From Phoronis australis (taxonomy: Eukaryota > Phoronida > Phoronidae): a DNA stretch of 64,000 nt. Positions 23,341 to 35,800 of the stretch are shown here, piece after piece; position 1 is the first letter of the stretch; every line of letters begins with the position of its first letter. Location: NCBI GenBank assembly GCA_002633005.1, contig NMRA01000235.1, forward strand, positions 12,625 to 76,624, read 5' to 3'. The position numbers were made by a program, and so were the translations under genes. The notes below the pieces were generated by a model, which was given only the letters and a program-made list of their open reading frames with translations, was not told the origin of the DNA and did no database searches.

Positions 23341-26300
23341 TATTTTACACGATATACGAGAATGGTCTTTCTTGAGGTGTGCATGCGAGAATGAATGGAT
23401 GTAATTGTTTGTTTGTTTGCTTTTGGACGTGAGTGTGAATTGAGTGCAGTGATATGAGGATGTCAGATCACGCTAGCTGACCGTGGTATCAAAAATATCA
23501 TCTGAACGGGGTTAAATAATATTCACTGTACATGGGACAGCATACAGTATACAAACGTTCTAGACAAGTCAGTAAATTTCCACATTGGAAAATCAATTCA
23601 GTCAGTTTTCCTATTAGTATTTGCCAGCCGCCGGAAACGAGGCTACTGTGATTGCGGACAAGTGAACGGAAATTTGTATATTTGATTTAAAACCAAACTT
23701 AAACTGTAACTGATTTCTTGGAAATTATCGCAAAATCATCATCTGCGCACTTTCTACACTTTCAATAAGGAACATGACTAATTGACCGTTGATAAAATAT
23801 ATCGCAATTAATAAATAATTTGGGAATATAACTTGAATTTCATAGAATGTTCAATGTTTAGGTGCTTTTAATTCAATTCTAAGACTTAAAATACTTATAT
23901 GTATAGTTTTAACCGTCTGAAACTTTCAAAATTGAAAAAATAACCTATTTTCCCAAGATAAGATATTTTTATCAAGTGTCTTTATTTCTAAGCACCTCAC
24001 ACAGCAGTTATGTACAGACAATCGGTGTAGGTGTTGCAGGGCTAATTAGCCATTTATGGACAAGTGCTGATTTGGAGATTAATTAAGTGTTGGTTAAATA
24101 AAGATATAAATCGGTAAATACATTACACCATATCTTATATATGTCAATCGTAATTTTGTGTTTGATTTTACTTTATTTCTGTTTTTGTTGACAAAGGAAG
24201 TTATTACATCCGAAAATTTCAAATTTCCAGTTGTTTTATTTACCGATTCATATTCTTCATTTCATGAAACAGTAGTATCCTTGGGAGGATCTGGATCGCC
24301 TTATTTAGTTTCAGATATATTTTCTACGTTAAATAAAGATAAAACGTGCACTTTTGCCTCGAAAACTCTTACATTACAGTTTTTTCAAAAATATCCTACG
24401 TCAGTGCATGTACTGTATCTCTCACCCTTGCTCTGTCATTTTATTGATGTCAGGTGCTTTGGAAGACGCGGCAACATTGAAAATCCAACTCTGGAGGAGC
24501 TGCAAGTCCTTGGGGGAGAGTTGCTCAGAGGATTCATCGTGCAAGCGAACGAGGGTGGCACTTTTGTCTTGCAATCATCCCTATTTGTCTGTGTCGACAT
24601 TGGCAATCATCGAAACGTGAAGATCCGGTGTGACGAGAAAAACATAAAATACTGCATCGCCGAGGTAATTGTAAGGTNTACCTTTTTAGTCAAAATCCGT
24701 GTTCGGTATTCTAATTTATGTTCCTTTTATAATAAAGCTCCAGAGACGCTGTCACACCTTTTTTGGGAATGTCGCCTTGTACAAGATTTCTGAAAGGAAT
24801 TCGGAAAGGTAATGCAAAAGTGTCGCATTCAGCTTCTCAACAGTCTCTCTTACGAACGAGTTGTCCTTGGATTTTATGAGACACATGATTTTCTATTTAA
24901 CATTTTGCTTCTAATTGCCAAAGAGTGCATTTACAAGGAGAGATGCCACAAACATGTACCTAATTTTTACAGGTTTATTACAAAAACTTATGAGTACTAT
25001 AATACTGAGAAATTATTTGCATATAAAAACTTTGTATATGACAGCTTCTCTGCGAAATGGGAAAATTTCATTGTTCACGTTGATTCCATTTAGAAGTTGT
25101 TTATTTTACACGATATGCGAGAATGGTCTTTCCTGAGGTGTGCATGCGAGAATGAATGGGTGTAATTATTTGTTGGTTTGCTTTTGGACGTGAGTGTGTG
25201 TCGAGTGCAGTGATATGAGGATGTCAGATCAGGCTAGCTGACCGTGGTATCAAAAATATCATCTGAACGGGGTTAAATAATATTCACTGTACATGGGACA
25301 GCATATACAAACGTTCTAGACAACTCAGTAAATTTCCACATTGGAAAATCAATTCAGTCAGTTTTCCTATTAGTATTTGCCAGCCGCCGGAAACGAGGCT
25401 ACTGTGATTGCGGACAAGTGAACGGAAATTTGTATATTTGATTTAAAACCAAACATAAACTGTAACTGATTTCTTGGAAATTATCGTAAAATCATCATCT
25501 GCGCACTTTCTACACTTTCAATAAGGAACATGACTAATTGACCGTTGATGTAATATATCGCAATTAATAAATAATTTGGGAATATAACTTGAATTTCATA
25601 GAATGTTCAATGTTTAGGTGCTTTTAATTCAATTCTAAGATTTAAAATACTTATATGTATAGTTTTAACCGTCTGAAACTATCAAAATTGAAAAAATAAC
25701 CTATTTTCCCAAGATAAGATGAATTTTTATCAAGTGTCTTTATTTCTAAGCACCTCACACAGCAGTTATGTACAGACAATCGGTGTAGGTGTTGCAGGGC
25801 TAATTAGCCATTTATGGACAAGTGCTGATTTGGAGATTAATTAAGTGTTGGTTAAATAAAGATATAAATCGGTAAATACATTACACCATATCTTATATAT
25901 GTCAATCGTAATTTTGTGTTTGATTTTACTTTATTTCTGTTTTTGTTGACAAAGGAAGTTATTACATCCGAAAATTTCAAATTTCCAGTTGTTTTATTTA
26001 CCGATTCATATTCTTCATTTCATGAAACAGTAGTATCCTTGGGAGGATCTGGATCGCCTTATTTAGTTTCAGATATATTTTCTACGTTAAATAAAGATAA
26101 AACGTGCACTTTTGCCTCGAAAACTCTTACATTACAGTTTTTTCAAAAATATCCTACGTCAGTGCATGTACTGTATCTCTCACCCTTGCTCTGTCATTTT
26201 ATTGATGTCAGGTGCTTTGGAAGACGCGGCAACATTGAAAATCCAACTCTGGAGGAGCTGCAAGTCCTTGGGGGAGAGTTGCTCAGAGGATTCATCGTGC

Positions 26301-26440
26301 AAGCGAACGAGGGTGGCACTTTTGTCTTGCAATCATCCCTATTTGTCTGTGTCGACATTGGCAATCATCGAAACGTGAAGATCCGGTGTGACGAGAAAAA
26401 CATAAAATACTGCATCGCCGAGGTAATTGTAAGGTTGCCA
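22913..26440. repeat. ~1.76-kb direct duplication around the N at 24677, probably unmerged contig ends
   Basis: The sequence 22913-24676 repeats as 24678-26440 with only scattered substitutions and small indels, and the copies abut exactly at a single N. That is the pattern of two overlapping contigs (or two haplotypes) placed end to end. The LINE tail and the 176-codon frame downstream are therefore likely to exist once in the real genome. Confidence 0.75.
24678..25094 (+). mobile_element. LINE ORF2 C-terminus, second assembly copy
   Basis: This is the same tail as 22690-23340, from FLVKIRVRYSNLC to FSAKWENF. Here the knuckle reads SFYNKAPETLSHLFWEC, so one zinc-binding Cys has become Tyr. 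The frame breaks after VQDF. Confidence 0.7.
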
Positions 26441-26446
26441 TCGTAA
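25916..26446 (+). CDS. Unassigned 176-codon open frame (also 24158-24676)
   Basis: The frame opens at a GTG with no upstream ATG and runs to a TAA, giving a protein with a hydrophobic start (FTLFLFLL) and no domain I recognise. A possible acceptor (GACAAAG before GAAGTTATT) and donor (GCCGAG|GTAATT) would make it an internal exon of about 160 codons. The first 519 bases are identical in the two assembly copies, which carries no selection information because they are probably one locus. The first 60 bases are also found at about 48025-48100. It could be an exon, a retroelement fragment or chance. Confidence 0.25.
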   Translation: MFDFTLFLFLLTKEVITSENFKFPVVLFTDSYSSFHETVVSLGGSGSPYLVSDIFSTLNKDKTCTFASKTLTLQFFQKYPTSVHVLYLSPLLCHFIDVRCFGRRGNIENPTLEELQVLGGELLRGFIVQANEGGTFVLQSSLFVCVDIGNHRNVKIRCDEKNIKYCIAEVIVRLPS

Positions 26447-27844
26447 GGGGTTACACGAGACGTCTTTTTCACGGACTGCACTCAAGCACTAAGTTGCCGT
26501 TACGGAACCATTGCTTTACGTTCCTCTTGATAAACAGCTCCAGCCATCGGACGTTGATTGGAGTCCAAATTTTTTAACAATGAATCCGATCAAATGAATT
26601 TTATTTTAGAACCAGTGCACGTTGAGTGGAACGCCACCTGTGAGAAGACGGACTGTTACATTTAATTTAAAAACAGCACTTCCTGAAGACGGTGAGAGGA
26701 AGGTTTTTGTTCATCATGTTACTGATTTTGAATTACACAAAACATGTCATCCCAGGAGGTAAAATATCAGAATTTGAAAATTGAGGGACGCGTCGGTATT
26801 TGACAGAGAAATAAAACACGTCCGGTGTCACTGACGGCCGGAATAGTTCTAATGAAGATACTATTGAGGTTGATTTACTATTGTCCTTACCATGGTAACA
26901 GTTTTCACGGTTGTTGATAAAATATAGTAAATTGAGTAACGTGTGGCTGGGTATAACGTTTTCCACTTTTGTGCTATCATGCAAAATTTTTAATATAATT
27001 TGGTGCCACCACCGATTATTCCGGTTCCGGAAGCAGAGCTCTATGCACATCAGTTCTGGCACGGTTCCTAAATGCCGGCAATCTCATCCTAGAAAAAGCA
27101 CTGACACCAATTGAACATAAAATACTCGTTATTATGTTTTGTTACTTTTTGATTCTTTATTTGTTTTTGTGCAAGCCCAGACTGAAATGTAGGGATGCAG
27201 AGGTCTCGAATTTTTGGGTTTGCTGACCTTATTACTAAAAAAGGGCTATCGGGTTTATTCAAGGCCTATGCGTTGTGCATTCGCCCCCCAAACTCCCTGG
27301 GTGCGCGCATGTGCTACTCACCAATTCGCACCTCGTACTACCAACTGGTATCTGGGAGAATTTTAGTGCGGGCCTTTGCCTCCTTGGCCTCCCCCTAAAT
27401 CCGCCACTGAGTTGAATTAACAAGCCGAATGTTACCGTAAAAGTTGTCTCATGTACTTAGTGTTGAACCAGTTTGCTTATACGCCTGTTTTAGTTGAGTG
27501 ACTATGGTAAAACAAGTGGATATGATTTTTTCCACTTCAAACATCACGTTTTCTGATTTTGCGTTGTTGTGGCCTTTGAGTTTGCGGCACCAACTTCCGC
27601 AATGGCATCATACCACACAGTCTGCCTACTTGACGTGGCGCTCTCTTCAACATCAAAAATAAACGACACTGAAATGGTTGTGATGTTTTATTTTCACGGG
27701 CTAAATTTGTTCATAAGAATACATGGACATGGCCATTATCGAGGATTCTTTTCTGTGGCTTGTCTGTCTGAAAAAAAAACAAGTGACCATGATTGTGATT
27801 TTCAAAACGTGCCGACCGACTGTGGCATACATGTACCAATACCA
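26447..27844. other. Gene-less stretch with a CAGTGGCGGA-type terminus at 27391-27409
   Basis: No exon is supported. CCCCCTAAATCCGCCACTG ends at 27409. Its reverse complement, CAGTGGCGGATTTAGGGGG, resembles hAT transposon ends and matches similar ends at 54464, 57551 and 62375. I could not find a partner end. Confidence 0.4.
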
Positions 27845-29430
27845 GGGCCCGGTCTCCCCCCGTTCTCAGACTTCATTCAGAATCAAACTCACACTTCATA
27901 CTCAACTCGAGCACAGACTCATATTTGGTGTATTCAATGTCATACTCGAAATATCTGCATTCAAACTTTCGAGCACGTATTCACTTTTCGAGTATACTCG
28001 AAGTGAAGTGTATCTCATTTATACATGTATTTCGATTAAGATGTTGATTAAATGTCCAAGTATATGCTCCAAATTTCAAGTTTCGCCCCGTTTGGTAGTG
28101 TCCTTGATATCGCACTCGAAAATAAATACGAGCGAGAGAAGAAAATATCGAAAGGCCACTGAGAAACACAGCAAATAAAAAAAGACCTCATGCCATATTA
28201 CAGCGCTTCAGTTTCAGCTCAGAGACAACAGTGTTCATTTTAAGTCTTCTTTTTACTCTATTTCTGGCAACAGGCGTATTCTAATCCCTTGTCGGTGAGT
28301 CATTATATAAGTTTCCAAAGCAGCTGTGGGGAAAGCCGTGTGGGAAGTTTGTGTTGCCCTAATTGCAGTAGGTGTGCAACGGTTTATACTGTTTCCCAAA
28401 GACGAGGAGGCAAGGCAAGTTAACAGTTTGCTTCCCTGTCAGTTACATTTCACAGCATACCGGGGGTAATTTAGTTATCGATCATTCCTCAATCCCCGAA
28501 TGGTATTCCAGAATTTGTCGATTTCTAAGTAGACATCTCGTCCCGTTTACTAATGAACTCTAAATACCTGTACACGTAATGTTTTTCAGTTCACGCGCCA
28601 AATGTCAACTAACTTGATACACTCCGGTAAAACGTAAACATACAATGTCAAGGTTTTGACATCTGTGTAAGTGGGTTCTATATAAAGACTAATTAGCAAA
28701 CGAAAGAGCAAGTACGGGGTTTGACTAGGGACCGAAAAAGTAGGGCTCCAAAATGTTGACTAGCTTATTGGCTGACGTGGGCAACCGGCTAACAAGGGAA
28801 GAACTTCGCCGCTGGCAATTAAGGTCGAAACAGTTGAAATTCGACCTCCCCTCAAAACATGCGCAATTCGAACTCCCCCTTAAAACTGTTGGTTATGCGC
28901 CTGTGATATGATGTCTGATCCTCGAGGCCGATGTTATCGGCCCAGTACTCCATCACTCTTCGAGAAAGAAAATTTCAATATGCCGTCAATTCTTGGTGTG
29001 AAAATGCCAATTTTAGAAGTAAATGTGTCAAATTTAGGGAATCGTGGACCCTTTTGCCCGCTGCCTACATGTAAATCAGACACTGAGATTGTAGCTGCTC
29101 ATGCCATATTTTAGATGTGATGAACTGTTCCAAATTTCTCAGGACATTTTTGGAAGATTAGGAACGCAAAATGTAAAGCTTAATTAGCAGGGTAGCTTAT
29201 GCGAACAGGGGCGCTGAATCTGTCCAACTGTGCGCGGTTTTGCATTTCACGTCATAAAGAGATCCACAGCAACTCGAGGAGGATTCTCAGATTTGAGAAC
29301 GTTTAAAGTCTACTGGAAATGCAACATTGAAAACGCTTTTTTGAGTACAACTTCAGTGAGCACGATTTTAAGTATGAAGTCTAGAGTATGATTATGAGTC
29401 TGAGTACGGAGATTGGAGATCAGGCCCCGG
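27845..29430. mobile_element. Candidate ~1.6-kb DNA element with long terminal inverted repeats
   Basis: The left end reads GGGCCCGGTCTCC followed by GTTCTCAGACT and many ACTC words. The right end is the inverse: GAGTACGGAGATTGGAGATC then AGGCCCCGG. The inverted similarity extends for roughly 100-150 bp. A third, solo end lies at 53508-53553. The interior shows no transposase. Target duplications are not clear. Confidence 0.5.
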
Positions 29431-32255
29431 ACTTGCACTGTCAGGGCAAAAACAGGGGCGTTCATTTTGTTTCGTGTGACAAAAACTCCATATTATATTG
29501 AGTAGTCTGCACGGGATCTGGAGAACGTCGAAATTTTACAATGTTTGGGGCATACATCTACGACTAAATGTGCATTTTTTTCGATTAGAATTCACTTCGC
29601 CTAAATGCCGGAAATGTCGAAAGGTTTAACGCTTAACACGTCATGTGACTTCCTACGCGAGTGCATACCTATAAACAATATTATCCTAGACACAATAACT
29701 TCCCAATAAACTCTACAGAAATCACCGAAAACGATCATTGTTTTTACAAGGGCTCAACTAAACTGCCGTAACAATATAACTTTGAAAAGATGATTACTTA
29801 TGTTTACTTGAATGCGGCCAACTCTTTCCAGTTCTCCACCGCTCGACATATTAAAAAGAATGAAGTAATTTTTCAAAAAATTCGTTTTTTAGGGAATTTT
29901 TCATCACAAAAAGATCGTCTTTGAAATAACCCTGCCAGTCAACCCCAAACTATGACCACGCTCACTCGGGAGTTTCATAGGAATATGGTCACAATGAAAA
30001 GTCATTTCTGGTGATAGGTGGAAATTAATGTCATGCAGATGCGCCTAACTATGAATGATTTAACTAAAACTGGGCTTGCGCAAAACATGTAAGGGGCCAC
30101 GGTTTCAATAAAGTCCGTAAATTAACATCTTACAAGATTTTGTCGAAATTAACAGTCATCGAGACTCAGACGTTTAATGTCTGTTGTGTGCGTCGAAACG
30201 CGGACTACTGCCGTTGCCCAGTCCATTTTAAATGACACTGCATGTTCTGCAATAAACTTGCAAGTTTATACCACATAAAGGGCTGAGAGAAGTGCGAGTA
30301 AGGCATGCCACTGACCACGGAGAGCAGCAATCCATAAACTGATCGTTTGTATACTTACCTGCGCGTTTCTAATCTGGAGTTGGTTAGCTTAGGGCTTTTA
30401 CATGTAGTTCATTCATAAGCGACCAAAAGACTCAATAGTCACCAAGCTGAAGGTGGATACGGTGAACGCAATGGCACATGGAGTCAGGCGAATTGCGTGC
30501 GAGCCTACGAATTTCTCGATGGTTTCACTGCCATCTGCATATAGTGACAAAAACATGGTGCAGCAGGTTTAAAATGAACTAGACAAATTTCAACAGAACT
30601 CTACCCAACACAGCTCAACATATTGACGAATTAGTTTGGCAGTTTTGTCAATTGATATGACTATAATATAGCGGTTTTGTCGTTATTAGGACAGAGTTGC
30701 ACATTAAGTTGTTGCCTTTTTATACCATATTCGTGGAGCAGTGTCTGTCGATTTTTTGTCGATATGTTGACAGAATAAAAACGGATGTAAGCCGAAAACA
30801 CTCGCTGCATTTGTAGCACTGGGTCTTCTTGAGTTTCTGTTACCCATTCGTATTTTATCGCATATCGTCATCGACTTACAGTTATGCCTTGGTTTACAAA
30901 GTTTAATTCCTTGTTTGAGGAAAGCTTGTGAAAAATGTAGGCCAACTGGTGGCTGACTGTTGATATTTCCGCCCTGATACACAGTTCATATTAACAAAAT
31001 GTATGGTTAATGCACCATCAAATCAAACGTATGCACAACTGACCGGCGTTCTTAAGACCATGGTGAAAGTTATTGTTCATTGTCCCCTGATGACATATTA
31101 AATATGCAAACACCATTGCTGGGGGACGAGTTCGAACGTTTCAGAAGACTACAATCGGAAAGCAATAATAATGTGGACGCTAAACCTATACAGCATAAAA
31201 TGATTACAGTACATATATTGGTGAATACATGTGGGCGGCTATTCCATCACCATGGTGAGCGTGCATGTATTTGACTCTCGCGTAAGGTCAAGGAGTCTAT
31301 CAAATTGCGAACTCAGCATCCCCGGTTGAACAGCAACCTTGACGTCAACTGACATACTTCCATTGTCCAGTCAACTACTGCTTAAGAATAGAAGCGAGGC
31401 GGGCGCCCAATTGCCTGACGCAAGGCCACCGTAGACGGCTGAAAGGTTCGAACATGTCTCCCAGTAAATGAGTTGGCATGTTCTCAAGACCAATTTGCAT
31501 CGCCGAAAAACTTGGAAATTGAAAAACTGGAGCCTGAATTTGGATACCAAATTGTTTACCGCGTGGTCCAGAAACATCACGCCAAAAGAATTGAAGTCAG
31601 TATATGGTGTTGTAAGGAATGAAAACACGCAACCTTGCAATAGCACCAATTCTTCACTAATTCCGAAAATTTAATGGTCAGAATTCGACCATTCAAGTCT
31701 TGCAGTCATTCCCTGTCAAACTAATTTGTTGAAATATTTGGGTAGTTCAGTCGAGATTTTGTCGTCATAAAACAATGTTTGACTGGCAATTTACTCGGAG
31801 TATAGTGTGACTCGACATTATTGTGCATAGCCGTTAATTGTCATCTTTGAATGGTCTTGCACAGTACCTTGGAGCGATTTCGACAAAGTAGGTGGAGAAC
31901 TCCAGCAAATTCTGAGCTAAAATGTAACTGCTGTAAATGCAGTCGTTGACGCTTGATGAGCTTCTGTGGGTCCTGGAAGGAACCTTCTGAAAGCTGAACC
32001 GACTTGCCAAAGCGCTACATTTGGAAACTATAAGCAATGGGCCACTACTAATCCAAAACGGTTAACTTTCTTCCAGTGTTTCAAAAGAACAAATCCAGCC
32101 CAAGAACTTAGCTCCAAAATCACCAATCGCGAAAAACGATGTCTAGAGAAAAGTTGTGTCAGAATTAATGCTACCGCGTATGATGCAGTGTAAATGAAGT
32201 AAACATCGGTTACATTCCGCGGCTAATCATCAAACAGGATGAGCAAATAACGTAC
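29431..32255. other. Gene-less stretch downstream of the kringle exons
   Basis: I see no domain in either strand. The minus frame at 31371-31649 and the plus frame at 31468-31674 overlap and neither has recognisable motifs. This would be intron or 3' sequence of the minus-strand mosaic gene. Confidence 0.4.
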
Positions 32256-32537
32256 ATTCGTTACAGAATGGGATGCCACAGTAATCCCACTTCGGGAACT
32301 GTCCTTCTATGTAGCACCACGGACCGTCCGGAGAGTCGTCTGGGTTGCGGCATAGGTTCGACATCTGCACGGAAGGAGGAAGTTTGTCAAAATTCGTCTC
32401 CGTTTTCGATTGCTTGAACATTCTTTGGAGAACATCCGTGTTTGACCAACCTCTACATGTCAGACCTTCCTTGGTTGTAGCTTTTGAACCAGCATATTCC
32501 TGTCCCAACTTGGTTGTTTTGCACGTTATTTTCTCCA
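32256..32537 (-). CDS. Kringle domain exon (kringle 2)
   Basis: The exon is framed by a TCTTTCCAG acceptor and a GAAT|GTACGT donor, both phase 1, and is 282 bp long. It encodes one full kringle, a triple-disulphide extracellular binding module. The six cysteines lie in TCKTTKLG, GLTCRGWSN, NLCRNPDD, GPWCY, WDYCGIP and PFC. The CRNPD, GPWCY and WDYC.IP.C motifs are diagnostic. The linker between the second and third cysteines is longer than in plasminogen kringles. It lies 1.5 kb downstream of kringle 1, and the phases match for splicing. Kringles next to WSC domains are known from Kremen, but that alone does not fix the identity of this gene. Confidence 0.88.
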
Positions 32538-32989
32538 CTGGAAAGATGCGGTTAATTACTTAAATAATATGTGTAAGTTAGACTAACTGCACTTGTCTGG
32601 TTTTTCATTGGTTTACATCCTGTTCAAGTGGCAACGAACTAAGTACTTGTAATGCAAAATGTGTATATTCATTTAAGTCAGTTTCCTTGTTCTTCATCAT
32701 GCATTCGGGAAATCCCGAGTAAATAATATACCACGACCGCTACGTTAAGATTGAAAGACATGAATTATCACAGTGTTTCCAGCAAGTGAGACTTAACGCG
32801 GCTTTTTTCCACTGGACATGTACAGGGGCTTCGCGGGGCATGTTGTACTCACCTTAGTCAGTGACTTACCTTCTCTTGATTTAACTGAAAGAAACAATTT
32901 AATGACATTTTACAAAACCAGTTCCACTCACATAGTTAACTGTCATTCCACGAGAGCACCAAAAGGTCGACTCTGGGGTCATCGACTCA

Positions 32990-33588
32990 AGTGCCGTTTA
33001 CATTTACAAAGTTGAGACGGATCAGCTGACACGGAACGAGTTGTTCCAGTGTGTAAACGGACTGACACGGAGCAAATTGACTCAGCGGTGACAAATTTTT
33101 GCCACCCGTTTGTGAGTTAGAGCAAGTTGCGCCCGAACATCTTGCGCCGTGTCAATTATAAGTCTAAACGCGAAATTGGAGTAAGGCGGAAAGGATCATC
33201 TCTACTGCGCTTATGCAATGACCTTCATACGGGTTCTTTGTCTCTGCAACTCTAGTCATCTGTAAACCTGCGCAATTGCTATCCAGTCTCTCCAGCCTGC
33301 AATTTCCGTCTTGCTACGGTTAGGGAGTTGTGTGTGTAAACGGTCACTTGACACGGGTCAATTTACTCTGTGTCAGTTGCGCCGNTTACCATTGTAACCA
33401 CAATGCAACATTCTGACCCATTTCCAACATGGCGGCGTTGCTACTCCGCTATTGCTATCCAGTCTCTCCAGCCTGCAATTTCCGTCTTGCTACGGTTAGG
33501 GAGTTGTGTGTGTAAACGGTCACTTGACACGGGTCAATTTACTCTGTGTCAGTTGCGCCGGGCCAAACGTTGATATCTAAACGGGACT
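32990..33588. mobile_element. TIR element with 3-bp target duplication; empty site at 52.38 kb
   Basis: The ends AGTGCCGTTTACATTT (32990) and the inverse of AGTCCCGTTTAGATATC (33588) are flanked by TCA at 32987-32989 and 33589-33591. A related sequence in inverted orientation at 52290-52440 runs straight through the target (AACTCAGATCTTG on that strand) without the insert. The interior is rich in TGACACGG words and has no gene. Its length is inflated because 33270-33384 and 33450-33565 are the same sequence on either side of an N at 33385. Confidence 0.6.
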
Positions 33589-34079
33589 TCAGATCTTGAA
33601 AATAATATGTGTAACGTACATCCTGGTGGGATATGTTTATAATGTTTACTGGAAATTTTTGGGCCATTATTTTTTAAGTTAGAGCCATTATTTTTTAAGA
33701 TAGAGCATCATGAATATTTTGGCGCCAAATGGCCCGTTGTGATATTTTGTTTTCTGGATACTATTTTACCTGAGGATGACTTTGCTTAATATAGAAACAT
33801 CGTTTACATGCTGTACTCTGGCATGAGTTTTGTTTTCCATTTCTTACTCCTAATTTGGCCAAAAACTAATATTATTTACATGCATGTGCCCCACCCCGTC
33901 AACTGCTAACCGGAGCCATGGTAACGTCCACCATATTAAATGATAATCATTTCATACAAATATATAACGTCACATAATATGAGTCTTGTTATTTTACATG
34001 ATGCTAATTTTTTAACCGATTCTACCCTAATCTGATGTAAGTCATCTCGGCGATGCACTTTAAATGTGATACGTTTTAC

Positions 34080-34409
34080 CTGTATTCGGACAAATAGGAA
34101 TGACACAGTAGTCCCATGTTAGTTTTTCTAGGTCTGTGAAGCACCAAGGCCCTTTCTGATCTACGTCGATATTTCTACAGTAGTTGCTGTTCTTGTCAGA
34201 CGAACTCATGCGGTTGAAATCGTCCCACGTTTTGACAACATATTGGAATATTTTCCTCGGCATTTCGAAGTGAGAAACTGCCCGTTTCTTTTGCTCAAAG
34301 TCTGCGTAAACGTCTGCCCATTTAACACACCGTTGACCAAAAGCAGCCCAAAACATGATCCCTTTGTAGTATTTGCCGTATTGGTCAGAAAGACACGAAT
34401 TATCCGGAA
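34080..34409 (-). CDS. Kringle domain exon (kringle 1)
   Basis: The exon of 330 bp, phase 1 at both ends, lies between a CACTTTCAG acceptor and an ACAG|GTAAAA donor. It encodes PDNSCLSDQYGKYYKG, QRCVKWADV, then NYCRNIDVD, KGPWCFTD, WDYCVIPIC. All six kringle cysteines are present. The insert between the second and third cysteines is unusually long (about 50 residues), which makes this a divergent kringle. It sits between the WSC exon (36421-36693) and kringle 2, and all three are joinable in frame. The role is inferred as extracellular ligand binding only. Confidence 0.85.
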
Positions 34410-34611
34410 CTGAAAGTGTCAGTAACGTTGTACACATTACCTGGAGGGCATTCTATTGAGCAAGGTTCCGGCGAGGAAAGCAAAAACTCAGCGACTTAAA
34501 AGCAAGTGTTTCACCGCAGTACAGTACATGTATGCATCTGAACTTACTAAGTCACACTCACAAAATAAAGACCATTGATATTTTTGCCGTCCCAGGAGCA
34601 CAGCCTTTAGC

Positions 34612-35560
34612 CGTCAGCGCACAGAAATCATACACGGCCTTCAGAGCGCACCTCTTTTCCCACCCTAGTCGTGCTCTTGTATATATTGGAAATATCTTCG
34701 ATTCAAGAGACGAAAAAAGTGTAACACATTTATTAATTCTTAAAATTCTTTATTTTAATTTAACATTCCAATCTCATTGATCAATCACTTCAGTGGTCGT
34801 CATTTTGTGAAGTAAGGCAAATGGTCACGAAATATTTGCCTTTCGCTCGCGGTTGCACTTTGTGACTGAACTTCATTTGTTATCTAAGCCTTGCAAACTA
34901 CTTACTTTCCCATAAGACTTACCTACATGCAAGTCTAGTCTGGCTCAAGTCTATCCGAGTTCACGGCCGGACTCGCGCAACACACCACTCGAACCAACTG
35001 GAAATATGATCAGGTCGACACCGATAAACTGCGTCAGGATATTACCAACACTGACTGGGATTCCATATTGAACACTGGCGACATTGATGACACTGTTTCA
35101 CTCTTCACTAGTACTCTCTATGAAATCTTAAAAAACAACATCCCATCAACTGAAAAGATAATTAAACACAACAGCAAACCNGCCGTCAGCGCACAGAAAT
35201 CATACACGGCCTTCAGAGCGCACCTCTTTTCCCACCCTAGTCGTGCTCTTGTATATATTGGAAATATCTTCGATTCAAGGGACGAAAAAAGTGTAACACA
35301 TTTATTAATTCTTAAAATTCTTTATTTTAATTTAACATTCCAATCTCATTGATCAATCAATTCAGTGGTCGTCATTTTGTGAAGTAAGGCAAATGGTCAC
35401 GAAATATTTGCCTTTCGCTCGCGGTTGCACTTTGTGACTGAACTTCATTTGTTATCTAAGCCTTGCAAACTACTTACTTTCCCATAAAACTTACCTACAT
35501 GCAAGTCTAGTCTGGCTCAAGTCTATCCGAGTTCACGGCCGGACTCGCGCTTGTTTTATG
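34612..35560. repeat. Duplicated sequence around the N at 35181, probably unmerged contig ends
   Basis: 34612-34977 and 35182-35552 are almost identical. The second copy begins directly after the N. Confidence 0.7.
34978..35180 (+). mobile_element. LINE fragment, endonuclease-RT linker region
   Basis: The frame reads NWKYDQVDTDKLRQDI, DWDSILNTGDIDD, LFTSTLYEILKNNIPS. This acidic, helical stretch ending in NNIPS before a basic segment is typical of the linker between the endonuclease and reverse transcriptase domains of CR1/jockey-type retrotransposons. It stops at an assembly gap, so its real length is unknown. Confidence 0.6.
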
Positions 35561-35599
35561 TTCAGGTTAAGATGAGCCTAGTCGCGGTTGTTCATTGTT

Positions 35600-35800
35600 C
35601 AGGTTAAGACAAGCTTGTGCAGACTATAGGGATTGTGTGCCGTGGGTCGAGGAGGTCGAGGATCGTGGGTTGAGGGGGCGTGGTTCGAGGGGTCATGGTT
35701 CGAAGGAGTCGCGGGTCGAGCGAGTCGTGGGGTGCTCGGGTCCAGGATGTCGAGTTGGTTTTAGAATAATCCGAAAGTTATGTATCCAAGGCAAAATTTT
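35600..35800. repeat. G-rich right-end fragment of the ~0.9-kb dispersed repeat
   Basis: Repeated GGGTCGAGG and GTGGGTTGAGG words run from 35638 to 35750, followed by AGAATAATCCGAAAG, as at the right end of the 4.1-4.97 kb copy. Confidence 0.45.

Noticed and set aside
31371-31674. Overlapping frames on both strands as a further domain exon
   Set aside because: No cysteine pattern or known motif in either frame; splice signals not convincing.
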